A stretch of DNA of 64,000 bases from Mallotus nudiflorus (GCA_947683625.1 CANTUR010000066.1:4622001-4686000), one strand, 5' to 3'. Numbered from the stretch's first letter, positions 35,795 to 47,189 are shown. Translations and numbers: made by a program. Notes: generated by a model from the letters alone, not told the origin.

Positions 35795-36599
35795 TGGTCC
35801 TTTGAGTTTTCTTTATGTTTATTTTTAGTATATGATACAATTTCACTATATATTTTTTAAAATTTTAATTTCCTTATAAAAACATGTGGTTTTTATTTAT
35901 ATTGCTTTGATATTTAAAATTTTGATTTTTATTAAATATTTTTTTAAAAAAAATTCTTTTAATTCTTCCTATTTTGCAAAATTAATAATTAATTAATGAA
36001 ACATTCATTAAATTAGTTATTTTAATTTTAGCAAAATATATCCTTCCATAAATGAGTTCATTTCAAATACTCATTTATTTTTTACAAAAAAAACAATCAA
36101 TTAATTCAAATAAATGCAAATTTAATTTGCAAGGACTTAATTGTAAGACATTTTGGACTTACTTGCAAACTTTTCTCAAAATTTTGTTGCTAGGACCTTG
36201 GTCCTGCCCAAGACCAAATTATGTCTTGATCGGGACATGATTTGTCAATGCTATATTTTAACACATAACTAATCCCGAACGAATGTTCTGATTAGGATAT
36301 CACTAGGGACATCATGTCCCGATCAAGATGGGAGAATGTCCCGACCGAGATATAGCTCCTAATAGCATTAGGATTTCAAAATCCTTTTAACCTTTTTACT
36401 CTCCAATTAAAATCAGGAATAATTTTTTAATTTCTTATTTAGTTCAAATTCAAATTTTACACTATTTTGAACCCTAATTTCTTGCCTATAAATACCACTC
36501 TATTCCTCCTAGATTTCTCATATCAAACAAGTTTTTCTTTTCTCTACAAATTATTTAACTATTCTTCTTTTCTCTCCTAATAGCTTATAAGAAACCAAG
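35795..36599 (+). promoter_or_regulatory. Spacer with possible internal promoter for the envelope-like ORF
   Basis: AT-rich spacer after pol. At 36189-36345 GGGAC/GTCCC-type half-sites cluster (TTGATCGGGACATGAT, ATGTCCCGATCAAGA, GTCCCGACCGAGA). They are followed by TATAAATA at 36487-36494 and a CT-rich stretch before the next ORF. The 5' LTR has the same layout: a GGGAC cluster, then TATAAATA. The sequence shows the motifs; promoter activity is inferred. Confidence 0.5.
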
Positions 36600-37580
36600 C
36601 AAAATTCCTTTATCTTCTCAAGCTCCTGTCTTCAAAAAGAATAAACCTAAAAGAACATATTCTCCATTCTTTTACTCTCCTCAAGAAATCAAGAAAAGAA
36701 TGTCTCAATTTCAAAAAAGAGCTTTCATTCCCTCAAGATTCATGGATGAACCTATTCTCAAGGCAATTGATTGTTATGAAGAAGTACAAAATCTTCTTCT
36801 AAAAGGTGGGATTTATGATTTTGCTTTTTCACCTTTTCTATCCTATCCTTCTCTCATTATTGAGTTTCTTTTTTATATACTCTTTGTTCTGTCAACTTTA
36901 ATGATGATTATCCCTACTTCTCTGTGAGATTCAAATTGGGAGGGAGAGATCGTTTTATGACTTACCAAGAGTTTGATACTCTTTTTGGCTTTCCTCGAGA
37001 GGGAAACATTCAAGTTAACCCTTATTGGCTTGCTTCTTTGTTTTGGGATGAAATCAAAGCTCCTAATGCTTCTCAATTTTTCACCGGACATCCTAAAGCC
37101 TCTCACATCAAATCCAAAGTACTATGGTTTTTTCATCATTTAATTGCCTACTCTGTTAATAGTGGAGCTCTCTCTAATGAAACTATCTCTCTTGATGAAA
37201 AGATTGCTTTAGAAAGATTTTTAGAATGGAGAATTTGGCTAATAAGTGATAGTCACACCAGTGCAATTTATATTAGCAAAATTATCACAAAGTTAGCTAA
37301 ATTCTATAATAGTAATCTTGATTCTTTACCCTCTACTAAACCCATGTTTCTTGATGAGTCTTTCATTCAAAATTCTAAACAATTCACCTCTATTAATGGA
37401 GTTTGAATTTGGAAACATGACCTTAGAGCTAGTGAAAATATTAAAGCTATGTTTCAAGAATTGGAAGAGCAAAAATGTTGAGACCTTAGGGAAGAAGAAT
37501 AAGAACTTCAACCTTATATTCCCCCTCCAAGGAAAAAGAACAAGAAGTAAAGGTACATCAACTCAAAGTGCTCAAGCTTA
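36580..37580 (+). pseudogene. Envelope-like/additional ORF of the SIRE-type element, broken
   Basis: The frame begins in a Lys/Ser/Pro-rich stretch and continues with MSQFQKRAFIPSRFMDEP (36700). After a frameshift near 36920 it goes on as RFKLGGRDRFMTYQEFDTLF and ends at a stop at 37406, with a further Glu-rich frame to about 37500. SIRE/Maximus elements carry an ORF of this kind after pol; its role is unknown and the name envelope-like is historical. A hydrophobic segment at 36845-36920 (FLFYILFVLSTLMMI) may be an artefact of reading past the frameshift. It could also be called aORF. Confidence 0.7.
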
Positions 37581-38720
37581 AGATGATAAACCTCCTTAGA
37601 TAAGACAAATCTTTGAATGCATGTCTTTAATGGAATCCAACTTTAATTCTCACTTTAATGAAGTTGATTCCAATTTCAATGTGTGTTTCAATCAAATCGA
37701 TGGCAACATTCCTCATCTTCAACATGATGTCCATCATATTTATGACCAACAAGACTACACTTGCACCTTTCCTCCTCCTCCTTCATCCCCTCCTCAATAA
37801 CATATATTATATATACTTTTTGTTTATTTTATTTTTAGTGTATGTTCAGTTTATTTTTCATATATGAATCTCTAGCTGTTAGTTTGTTTTTAGTCTCATT
37901 TTATGTTTGTTCATGTTTAGTTTACTTTCAGTTTATTTTCAGTATTTTATCTTTGTACTTGATGCATTTTCTTTATTAATGAAATTTTCCTTTCTTTAAA
38001 ATATAAATTTCTCTAGTATTCATTCCTTTTTATTTTTGACAAAGGGGAAGAAGTATTTGAGGTTGCATTGCATTAAAATTAAAAGGAATATTTAATTTTT
38101 TATATAGTGTGTCCTTAATATTAAATATTTTATTTTTTTCTTACTTATTACTTATAATAGGAGGAGAGAAAATTATTTGATTATTATTTTTAAATATGCC
38201 ACATTATTTCTTAAAGATTTGGTGTATCTTTGTTTTTTTATTTTTTTTTATTTTTTTTTTGGTTCATGGTATTTTATTTCCTTTATTTTTTAGCAAAGGG
38301 GAGAAAAAGCAATGTGATATTTGTGCTTAGTATCTATGCTTGTAATATATTAAGTGCCACATGATCAATTAGCTAGCTAAGCTCTATATAATCATGTGAG
38401 GTCTTCCTATATGTACTATTTTTGTGATGCATTATATGTATATATGTTTGAAATTATTTCCCTCATATTGTCAAACATTCTTTTTATGTTTTTAACACTT
38501 GTGTTATGGAAGGCCATAATTTTCTCATGATATTTTTTATATTTTTATTGTTGAGAATAAATTAAAAATTTATATTTCTTATCATGTCCATATTCATAGG
38601 GGGAGAAATAAAAAAATATATTTAATTTTATTTAATATCATCATTATTATCACAATTGTTATCTATTCCACACTTTGCCTTATATTATTTTTATCAAACT
38701 CAAAATAAGTTTGCTAAAAT
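37581..38720 (+). other. 3' untranslated region of the SIRE-type element
   Basis: AT-rich, with no gene except a possible ORF tail at 37600-37800 (FNSHFNEVDSNFN-like reading, Pro-rich end). Two fragments read CAAAGGGGAGAA (38040, 38293), purine-rich tracts resembling extra PPTs, typical for large copia elements. The part from about 38620 is also present, inverted, at 63750-64000. Confidence 0.6.
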
Positions 38721-38733
38721 AAAAAAAGGAGAA
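38721..38733 (+). promoter_or_regulatory. Polypurine tract
   Basis: AAAAAAAGGAGAA ends immediately before the 3' LTR TG. Confidence 0.88.
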
Positions 38734-39809
38734 TGTTAACCTTAACAAGTTATCAATCTTGATTTTGATATTAACAAACCTAATTTTGACCAACTAATGT
38801 GTTTGCTTCAAGTGTGTATAAGTTAGGAGTAATTTGGAAGTCAAAATAGTGATTAATTATCAAAGAAAAATCATTCTAGAAAGTCATCATAAGTATTATC
38901 TCAACTAGACTCATCATAGGGACTAAATTGTATTAAAAAAAATACAATTTTTGTCATAGTCCTTACTAGGACCAAGGAAGACAAATTTCTGCATAAAACT
39001 CAAGAAATGGCAAAATCGATCCCAATCCAATGTCCTGATCAAGACACTGCTTAGGACATGATAGTCCTGACCTATACCAGAGTAGAATTTTAACTAGAAT
39101 GGCTTGTAGCAGCTATTCAATATTCGTCCCAACCGGGACCTAACAAAATGTAGCTCAAAAGTCCAAATTTCATTCAAATGGACTTTGTTTTTATTAGGAA
39201 TGAAATTATTGCTTCCAACAACTATAATTGAATTGCTCAAGTATAAATATGACATCTGAAGATTAATTTGATGTTAAGAAACTTGTTTATTTATTCTATA
39301 CTTTTAAACATTCAATTAAGCTCTTTAAACTCTTTCAAAATTCATTTTATTGTTATATACTCTTATGAGAGTTTGTGAGTATTAGAATAGAAATTCCTAT
39401 TCTTCTATTTGTTGGGGTTAAGAAAATGGGAAATGATATTCTATTTTAAAGGATTTGGTTTAAGTGTTTAGTCATTAAAATACTTAGGAATTTGGTTTTA
39501 GTGTGAACCTTGAAAATACTTGTAAATTGGTTTTTGAGTGAGTCTTGAAAACTTAAGTTTTAAGGTTGTAAGAATGAGCCAAAAAATTCTTGTGTAATCT
39601 CAATCTTGTAAATAAAATTATGGGTAATTGAAAATTCTAACCTGAGGATAAGTTAGGTGGAGATATAGGATTTTTAAGAATCTGAACTCCTTAAATTCTT
39701 GTGTTCATCATTCAACCTTCTCAACATTTCTTTTAATTCTTCTTCAAACCTTTTTAATTTATTATTATTGTTTGATAGTCTTATTCACCCACCCTCTAAG
39801 ACTCTTTTA
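38734..39809 (+). repeat. 3' LTR of the SIRE-type element
   Basis: Starts TGTTAACC, ends GACTCTTTTA (canonical CA decayed to TA), and is followed by GGTTA. A second, inverted copy of this LTR with the same outer flank lies at 62619-63749. Confidence 0.92.
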
Positions 39810-40107
39810 GGTTAATAGATCAAAACCTTAGTGGATCTATAAACAATTATTAAAATTGCTTACAGGCAGAGATATCATAAGTGAGTTAAATTCCAATCGA
39901 GAGTGTGAGTGAATGAATTCATAATTTGATTTGAGGAATTGAGTTCATAATGAGAGTTGGGATTTGATGTTCTTTCCTAAGGGTTATGAAATGAATTTGG
40001 TTAATACTTGAAAAAGATTAATCAATAATTTAGAATTACTCGAGTTTTGCAAGATTAATAGGTTCATTAATAAAGGTTAACTAAGAATTGTGAAGAAATT
40101 CAATTTT
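39810..40107. repeat. Flank of the SIRE element, inverted copy at 62324-62618
   Basis: Non-coding. Blocks such as GATTAATAGGTTCATTAAT and CACTCT/TGAATGAATTCATAA recur in reverse complement near 62370-62560. This shows that SIRE end and flank were duplicated together. Confidence 0.85.
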
Positions 40108-40335
40108 CACTATAAGAAAATTGAGCTTTATCTACCATAATTTTGCGAAAGGCTTATAAAATAGTCCCAATGAATGCACCAGCTATGACCACAATTTTAA
40201 ACGGCTGCTAAAGATAGTAAAAAATAATAATAATAAAATTTTGCAACCGATTATATTTTCCTTCGCTGTTTGTTAATAAAAACGGTCGCACATTACTAAA
40301 ATAAAGAGAGGGACCTTTTAATGTTGTTTAATAAT
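40108..40335 (+). mobile_element. CACTA-like terminal and subterminal sequence, left
   Basis: Starts CACTATAAGAAAATTGAGC, matching the CACTACAAGAAAA-type terminus of plant CACTA (En/Spm) transposons. The next 220 bases pair with the reverse complement of 62086-62323, including TGCACCAGCTATGACCACAA against TGCACCAATTATGACCACAA. The preceding TTT does not match the bases outside the right terminus, so no 3-bp target duplication is visible. Confidence 0.65.
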
Positions 40336-42220
40336 GAGGAAATTTTACTCAATGTCATGGTCAACGCAATTAATATCATTAGTGGTTGGGCACATTTTTT
40401 CTTTTCAGTTCCGTTTCTTTAGCTTTCAATTTTGCCAAGATTTTAGGCCACTTTTTGGAAGGTGATGGCCAACTGCGACGTTTTCTTCGTGTTTTTTTTT
40501 TTTTCAGCTTTTTTTTTTTTCATTTTTTCCCTTTTTTTGTAATTCAATTTTTACCTATTTATTATTTTTAAAATCATCTTTAATTCAAGTTTATTGTATG
40601 TATTTATTTGATTTGTATATTTTAAATAATTTAATTTTATATTCTAAATAACAAATTTTTTTATTTTGAAACTTAGTATTATTTACAATATAAAAATTAA
40701 GTTAATTAAACAAAAAATTACTCATAGTTTTCAATAATTATTTTTTTCATAATTATTAAGAATTTATAAAATAAACTAATTAAAGTAAAAATTACTCATA
40801 GTATTCAATAATTATTTTTTCAATAAAAATAACAAAAGAATTATGAATTATATCAAAAAAATTATTATTTTTATTAATTATACTAATAAAGTAAAAATTA
40901 TATGTATGGTCTTAATTTTATTATTAACAATGAAAAAACTGAAACAAGAACAAAAATCAACAAAAATCAATAACAATCAACAATTGAAAAAATTTGTTGA
41001 TGTTGTTGGTCTTAGTTGATTTTTGTTGTTTTTGTTGTTTTTCTTTGTTTATATTTGTTGATTTTTGTTAAAAATAACAATAAAAATTATGAATTATATC
41101 AAATAAATTATTATTTTTATTATTTATATTAATAAAAGTAAATATTATATTTATGGTCTTAATTTTATTATTATTGATGAAAAATTGAAAAAGAACAAAA
41201 ATCAACAACTGTAAAATTTTGTTGCTTTTGTTGGTTTTAGTAGATTTTTGTTGTTTTTGTTGTTTCAGTTGTAGGTTTCAATTACTTTTGTTATTTTTTT
41301 TTTGTTTATATTTGTTGAAAATAAAAAAATAACAATAAAAATTATGAAATATATAAAAAATTATTATTTTTATCATTAATACTATTAAAAATAAAAATTT
41401 TATTTATAGCCTTAATGTTGTCATTTATAATGAAAAAATAATTTAAAAAGTAGTAAAAAATAAAAAAAAATTCAATAGAAATAAATAAAACAAACAACAA
41501 TCAACAACATAAATTGTTGTTGATTTTTGTTGTTTTGTTGTTTTTAGTTTTTTTGTTTGTTTGTTTGTTTTTGTTTGTTGATTTTTGTTGATTTTTTTTT
41601 AGTTTTTCAACTTTTTTTTATGTTAGAAATACACCATAAGAATTATAAACTTGTTATGTATTGATGATCAATAAGTATAATTTTTTTTTAAAAAAAAAAG
41701 AAGTTGTTAGACATTTTAATAAACAAATTAAAGTAAAAACAAATAAAATCCTTACTCTTTAGAAATATAAAAGTAGAAAATTTTGTTTATATATTGTTGT
41801 TACAACAGTTGAAGATATTTATTACTTAATTTAACAACAATTGAAGATGCTTACTTTATAATTATTCATTTGAAAAAAAAGTTTTAAGAGAAAAAAAAAT
41901 ATAGAAAAAAAAAAAGGAAAGTTGAGAATAAAATGAAAATAGTACCTTAAAAATTAAAAAAACAAAAAGAAAGTTGAGCAAAAAAGTTAAGAAAAAAATG
42001 AAGACATTAGGGAAAAAAAAAGATAAATATAGTACTATAAAAATAGAAAAAAATGTTTAGCAAAAAATTTTGAAAAAAAATGAAGACAGTAAAAAAAATA
42101 TTGAGCAAAAAAATTGAGAAAAAAATAGTTAAAGACAATTAAAAAATATTGAGAAAAAATAAATGAAAATAAAATAAAGTAAAAAAATTGTTAAAAAAAA
42201 TAAAATATTGAAAAAAAAGT
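40336..42220. other. AT-rich low-complexity DNA with short repeats
   Basis: No gene. Variants of TTGTTGATTTTTGTTGTTTTT and their complements recur between 40930 and 41600, able to fold on themselves. A second repeat family, GTTGAGCAAAAAA and AAAAATGAAGACA, occupies 41960-42130. Subterminal repeat arrays are normal inside CACTA elements. Confidence 0.6.
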
Positions 42221-42569
42221 ATGAAGTACAAAATTTCGTGCTCTATCTGTTTTATTATTTAGGGCCTTTCTGTTTGGGCTGTTTTTCTCTTTATTCTGAA
42301 TTACAGATCAACAGTCCTGATGATGTCCATTTTGTTTTGTTTTATGGGTATTCTTTTTTGGACAAAGCTTGGATATATTGCAATTTGGTGCTGCAGGCAA
42401 TACCCTACTACTTTTCCTTGATAGAATTGGAAAGAGATATTTTGAGCTTATATTTTTTGTTAGCTGCTTGCAATTCTGATCGAGGAAGGGGCTGACCTTT
42501 GTTAATATTGTAATGATTTTTATTTGTTGAAAGTTATAAACTCATTTGTTCTCTGCATTCTTTTGTTAG

Positions 42570-42768
42570 GTTTTGAGAAGATGTCCTTAACTTTCCCTTG
42601 GCTAGCATCGAGGCAATATTGTCCAGTGATGATCTACAGGTAGCTTCAGAGGACACTGTTTATGATTTTCTCCTTAAGTGGATGCACACTCATTATCCTA
42701 AACTAGAGGAACGACAAGAAATTCTTGCCACACAACTTGGTAAACTAATACTTTTTCCATTTATGACC
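42570..42768 (+). pseudogene. Exon fragment of a POB1-like BTB/BACK-domain gene
   Basis: Frame gives PLASIEAILSSDDLQVASED, then a block ending KLEERQEILATQLGKL and FPFMT. This is very close to the BACK-domain exon of plant BTB/POZ proteins of the POB1/LRB type (CUL3 ubiquitin-ligase adaptors). It is preceded by a TTTTGTTAG acceptor and followed by GT, so it was copied as genomic DNA with intron edges. A TGA (42574-42576) stands near its start and the BTB domain is absent. The 3' end of the exon plus following intron reappears, inverted, at 51141-51612. It is likely a captured fragment within the transposon. The frame upstream at 42208-42495 was not recognised. Confidence 0.78.
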
Positions 42769-43212
42769 GTTAAAAATGATATTAGGGTAGGCGATAATTG
42801 ATATTGAGGTAGAATTCCTATGGTGATATTTTGGTGTGCTGATTTTTTATTTAATTAGTTATGAATATCTTGTCCTGGTTTGATTTGGGGTTAATGGGTT
42901 GGTTGGATTTTAAATTTTATGTGCCTTGGTCAATAGATAGTTAATTCACATTGTGGAGGTGCTATTAGGAGGTGGGGTGAATCAGAAAATGAACATTACT
43001 ATTCAAAGCTTGACAACAATAGAGGAAGTTACTGATTTTCTTATTGACTTAATCAATCATGACACATGAGCAAAGCCTTATTATCTAAACCAAGCCAATT
43101 AGTGTTGAATTTATTTGTTGGTAATTTATTTCTTTTCATTTATTTTAACAGCTAAAAGATAACATGATGACAATCTTATTGCTAGCCATGAAACAATAGC
43201 TATTGTTCTGAC
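42746..43212 (+). repeat. Inverted repeat flanking the viral block, left copy
   Basis: Pairs in reverse complement with 51141-51612 over about 450 bases (for example GGTGGGGTGAATCAGAAAAT here, its complement near 51370). It begins inside the POB1-like exon and runs through what was probably its intron. It stops at TTGTTCTGA, close to where viral sequence begins. Confidence 0.88.
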
Positions 43213-43329
43213 TTAGGCTATCCTACTCTTGTGGATCTATTTTGGCGATGTTAAGTAATATCTTGTTACCAAAATAATAGTCTTTATTAAGGATTAATTT
43301 TTGTCCTATATTGTGTCTCCTAACAGGTA
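43213..43329. other. Junction DNA between inverted repeat and viral remnant
   Basis: About 120 bases not matched in the right copy of the inverted repeat and not recognisably viral. Possibly more of the captured host intron. Confidence 0.35.
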
Positions 43330-44649
43330 TGGTGTCAGGTTAAAGTTTTGTTGTTCTCTTAGGAGGAATGTTTGCATCATAAGTTGTTGTATATGAATCT
43401 CTTTTACTGTATTGTGTGGGAGTGGTTTTGGAAATATGATTCCTAGTTGTTTGAGTTGTTGGTGGAGGGTTGGATTGTGTACTAACTTCAGCAGGATTCA
43501 TCAATAATTTATTTGTATTATGTGTCTCAATACTTAATGAATCAATGCTTATGTCTATATTTTGTTTATATTAAATTAATTCTTTAATCTTATTAAAAGA
43601 TTCTTAGAATTCAGCAATATAGTCTGAATTGTCATTAGTGTCTATATATTCTACTTTTCTGACATTATAGTGTTTGTCTAACCAAAATTCATCATTTTCT
43701 GGGTCAAATTCTGATATCCTAGATAAATACATTTTTATATATGTCTTTTTTCTTAATGCAGATTCACCCCATATTTATCCTTTAACTAATATTGGTGAGT
43801 CTTCATTAATGTTTGATGTCCTAATCATCATGTTTGAAGTAGATTCATCATTTGTATCTTCTTCTATGATTGATTTGCCTCTTTCATAATCTGTAAATCT
43901 AACACTATATGATTTATCTGTATGCTAATAATATTCAGTATTAGTAGGTGTTAGCGTTTCATTAACTGGTCTTAGATGTCCTAGATTCCATTCTAAACCT
44001 GCTAATGTTTCAGAATTTATTTGTCTAGGCGGAATTATTCTGATTCTTATTGTAAATATAATGTCAACAAATCCTCTTAAATCTAACTTATAAGGTGTGG
44101 CTATATTATGCATGGTTTCCCTATAAATTGTATTTCTAAAAGAATATTGTCTCCCTTAAAGTCTTGATATCTTTTTGTCAATATTTTGATTTTAATATAT
44201 TTCTTAAAATCATTTATTGTCATATTAAAGTCTAGGGCAATATAATTTATACTACCATTGTTATTCATGTCTGCTTCCATTATTCTTATAATGGCTTTGT
44301 CAAAGTCTGAATGTCTAGTATCATAAAGTACTACTAATACTTTTGTTCCTATTCCTGCCCTAACTAGAGTTCTTATACCAATAACTACTAGTCCTAGGTG
44401 GATAAAACTAAGACGTCTAAGTGTCCTGAGTTGGTTACTTCCTTCTTGTGATACTAAAGGAATAATTACTTCTTGTCCATCAGGGCATGCAATTCTAATG
44501 TTTTGTCTTAAAGTTATAAGTGATGTTCTTCTTGTAAAGGTGTTTATAAATCCTTATTGATATATTGTTCTAGGATTTCATATCCTTAATTGTCTATCAG
44601 AAAATATACTCGTATCATTTTCCAATTCTATTGTCTATTCTAATGTTTG
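43330..44649 (-). pseudogene. Caulimovirid movement-protein region, broken
   Basis: A minus-strand reading in 44100-44560 shows the 30K-superfamily core: a hydrophobic HLGLVVIGI stretch, then the conserved Asp/Arg pair (DTRHSDFD) followed by an acidic/Asn-Gly block. In live relatives this protein tubulates plasmodesmata for cell-to-cell movement. The downstream part, 43930-43400, is Thr/Pro-rich and interrupted by stops. The upstream end was displaced by the solo LTR at 44650. A short + strand frame at 43674-43889 is a shadow. Confidence 0.75.
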
Positions 44650-46621
44650 TGTAGAATTCTAGGAACGAAATTCTAACTTCTCTTAGTCTCGTGTTCATTT
44701 AGAATAATTTTATAAATGATTATTTCATCCTCTAATTACATGCAATTTTATTTAAACCCTATTTGACATCCATCTAACCCTAGGCATCTAGTCAATAAAA
44801 TCACACATAAAAAATGCACTCAAGATCGCATTGTCCCTAAGTCTAAACTATGTTAATTTTTAAAAAAAGTTAGCTAGATTTACATTTTATTTACAAGTGA
44901 GAAAGAGACTAAAGGTGGGCATACATTTTTTATTAATTAGTGAGCCTACATCTATTTATTTTAGTTTATCTAAGGAATGGGCTTAAGTCTATTCAATTTT
45001 GAAGGAAAGTTAAATTAATGGGCCTAAGTCTAACTTGGTTTTTATTTTAAGTGAAATGTGGGCCTATGTCTATTTAAAAAAGAAATGAAATTAAATGGGC
45101 CGAGCTAAGTCTAAACAAGTTTTAATTAACTAGTGGGCCTAAAATTGATTTTAATCATTTAAAGTCCTAAACCATATTTTAAGCCTATTTATAGTGAGTT
45201 AGACCTAAGCGTGAGCTTAAGGCCCAAAATAATATAAAAACCCAAAAACACAACTCAAAACAAATAAAACATAAAAAAGGATCAAACAAACATTTTAGTG
45301 ATTTTCTAGAAACCCTAAATCAATTACATGCAAACCCTAAATTAAGCTACTGTCACCATTGATTTTAATTGATTTTTACCTAATTGAACCTAATTACTAA
45401 TTGATTTTAAACATAGAAAATTAAATCTTTCATTATTCCCACTACCGGGGCTATTACAAACTATGTACAAGAATTAAAATTAAAAAATTATACACCCATG
45501 AATTAAAAAAACTACACAGGATACCAAAATGCAAAATAAAGATACAAATTCGAAGTTCTACTGGAAAACAACACAGGTTCTTCCATGGCATTACATGGAC
45601 CTTCTATTCGTTTAAACACAGGCAGTATCCTCCTCAATCCACATTCACACATCAAAAAAAAAACACAGAAATAATCAAATTATTAGTGAAATTGAATAAT
45701 AAAAAAATAATTAAATAAAATAAAAATCACAAAAAGAAAAGAATAGAAAAGAACATTAATGATTTTAGATATTGTGCAAATGCTTTAAGATGGCCCCTCA
45801 AATTGGATTATCACCGTTAAAATTGACCCTCAAATTGGATTATCACCGTTAAAATTGACTTAATATTGATTTGATTCTAGATTAGGATTTGATTGCGTTT
45901 GAAGACACTGACAGTATCCAAAAATAGGGTTTTAAAAGACAAGGGTGTTCTTCACATCTAGATTTTTAGGGTTTTCTTATGCAATAGGGTTTTTTTGTGT
46001 AATTTTCTTCTCTCTTTCGTAGTTTCTCTATTTTTTTATCAGTCTGTGTATATGTGAGTTTCTCTCTATCTACGTGAGTCTCAAACCCCTCACGCATGCA
46101 GACTCTTTGCCTTTTAAAGCAGAGTCTGTGCGTACTGACTTTCCAAATTTGCAAGAACGCTCATCTCTTCCAAAACAAACTAATAAGAATTTTAATTTTT
46201 GAAAGTTATTTACGCATTTTGAATGCGTCAAAACCTTTTTCAAATAAAAATAAAATTCAGTTTTCAACCAATCAAAACACAAAAAAAATCAATAAAAATA
46301 AAAAAAAACACAAAAAATTAAAAAATGGGACTTTTACACATCGACATTGTGCAATGCTAATCGACATTACACAATGCCGGTCAGCATTATGTAATGTCAG
46401 TCGGCATTACACAAATGTCGATCCCTAAATTTTTGTTTAACTTTTAATTACTAAAAGACCCTTGAAAATTTGACTTCCTTATAATCAAATCCTAAAAAAC
46501 ATTGCATTTTAGTCCCTCAAGTCTAGAAAATCGACAACCAAGTTCAATTTTTAAATAAATTTCATCATAGGGGCTTACGTCGTAATTGTGCACAATTGCA
46601 TCCCGAAATTGGGTGCTTACA
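44650..46621 (-). mobile_element. Solo LTR, about 1.97 kb, nested in the viral remnant
   Basis: On the minus strand it begins TGTAAGCACCC, a start seen in many plant gypsy LTRs, and ends TTCTACA. The viral ORF runs up to 46622 and viral sequence resumes at 44649. Flanks GTTTG (44645-44649) and ATCTG share three of five bases, a weak decayed target duplication. It contains GGGCCTAAGTCTA-type repeats (44990-45150), a duplicated 28-base block at 45797-45855, and a tandem repeat at 46339-46425. No internal domain, PBS or PPT. Confidence 0.7.
46339..46425. repeat. Short tandem repeat, about 21-base unit, four copies
   Basis: Imperfect units of the form TCGACATTACACAATGCCGG follow each other, with GACATT/GGCATT and CACAATG/GTAATG alternations that also make each unit nearly palindromic. 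It lies within the solo LTR. Confidence 0.8.
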
Positions 46622-47186
46622 ATCTGATTTTGATCAAGTTGTTGATCTAGCTTACTAATAAGTTGTCTTGTCTGATACTCAGTTTCTTTTGGCTTATTAT
46701 CCAAAATTAATTGAGATAATGTATTAATATTTTTTTTCTTGGTAGGTTGTCTATTTTTATGATGTCAAGCCTTTTATTAAAAATGTCTTGTGTATTTTTT
46801 AGATAATTAATATGGTTTTTAAGTACTAAAATATTATCTTTTGTCTGGCTATGTAAATGTATAAATGTCTCAATAGTCTTATTAAGTCTCTCTTGGTGTT
46901 GGCTTAAGGAATTTCCTAAGGAAATTACTAAGTATGTGATTATGTTTAAATGAGAATCTGCAGAGCATATGCAATGTGTGAATTCTCTAGTATGTCTATA
47001 AAAACATGTATGTCTTACTTTGTCTGTAGATACTATTGTCTTTTGTGTACTATTTATTGCTAAGTCTAAATAGTCAAAAATCTTATACTCATATTGGTCT
47101 AATTTTCTTGCTCTGATACCAGTGACGATCGAAGGATACTTTGTCAAAATTTTAATTTTGGAAAGTATACTAATGCCTGGTGTCAT
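46622..47186 (-). pseudogene. Viral ORF spanning the primer-binding site, truncated
   Basis: A minus-strand frame open from 47186 with one break near 46706; its upstream codons overlap the PBS. The reading is Ile/Asn/Lys/His-rich, and its second half (SQTKDNILVLKNHINYLKN) looks coiled-coil. I do not recognise a family. By position it may be the small virion-associated or aphid-factor-like protein, or the N-terminus of the movement protein. It is cut by the solo LTR at 46621. Confidence 0.5.
47110..47121 (-). promoter_or_regulatory. Viral minus-strand DNA primer-binding site (tRNA-Met)
   Basis: GCTCTGATACCA on the + strand is the exact complement of TGGTATCAGAGC. It is the viral reverse-transcription start and sits about 1.6 kb downstream of the TATA box. 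Confidence 0.85.
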
Positions 47187-47189
47187 GGT

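Larger units (their letters stand above)
29586..39809 (+). mobile_element. Complete but inactive Ty1/copia retrotransposon of the SIRE/Maximus type
   Basis: About 10.2 kb bounded by direct LTRs of 1062 and 1076 bases. The target duplication is GGTTG (29581-29585) against GGTTA (39810-39814). Order: LTR, PBS for tRNA-Met, gag with zinc knuckle, protease, integrase, RT, RNase H, a spacer, an envelope-like extra ORF, PPT, LTR. Integrase before RT defines copia; the extra downstream ORF and the length point to SIRE/Maximus. The coding region is broken by many stops and frameshifts, and catalytic residues are changed in integrase and RT. The LTRs differ at many positions, so the insertion is not recent. 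Confidence 0.93.

Noticed and set aside
42208..42495. N-terminal part of the POB1-like gene or an independent gene
   Set aside because: The reading does not resemble the BTB domain expected before the BACK exon, has no domain I recognise, and lies at the edge of low-complexity DNA.
46339..46425. CRISPR-like array
   Set aside because: Units are contiguous and imperfect without spacers, and this is a plant nuclear locus.
47110..47121. A tRNA-Met gene
   Set aside because: Only the 12 bases complementary to the tRNA 3' end are present; it is a primer-binding site.
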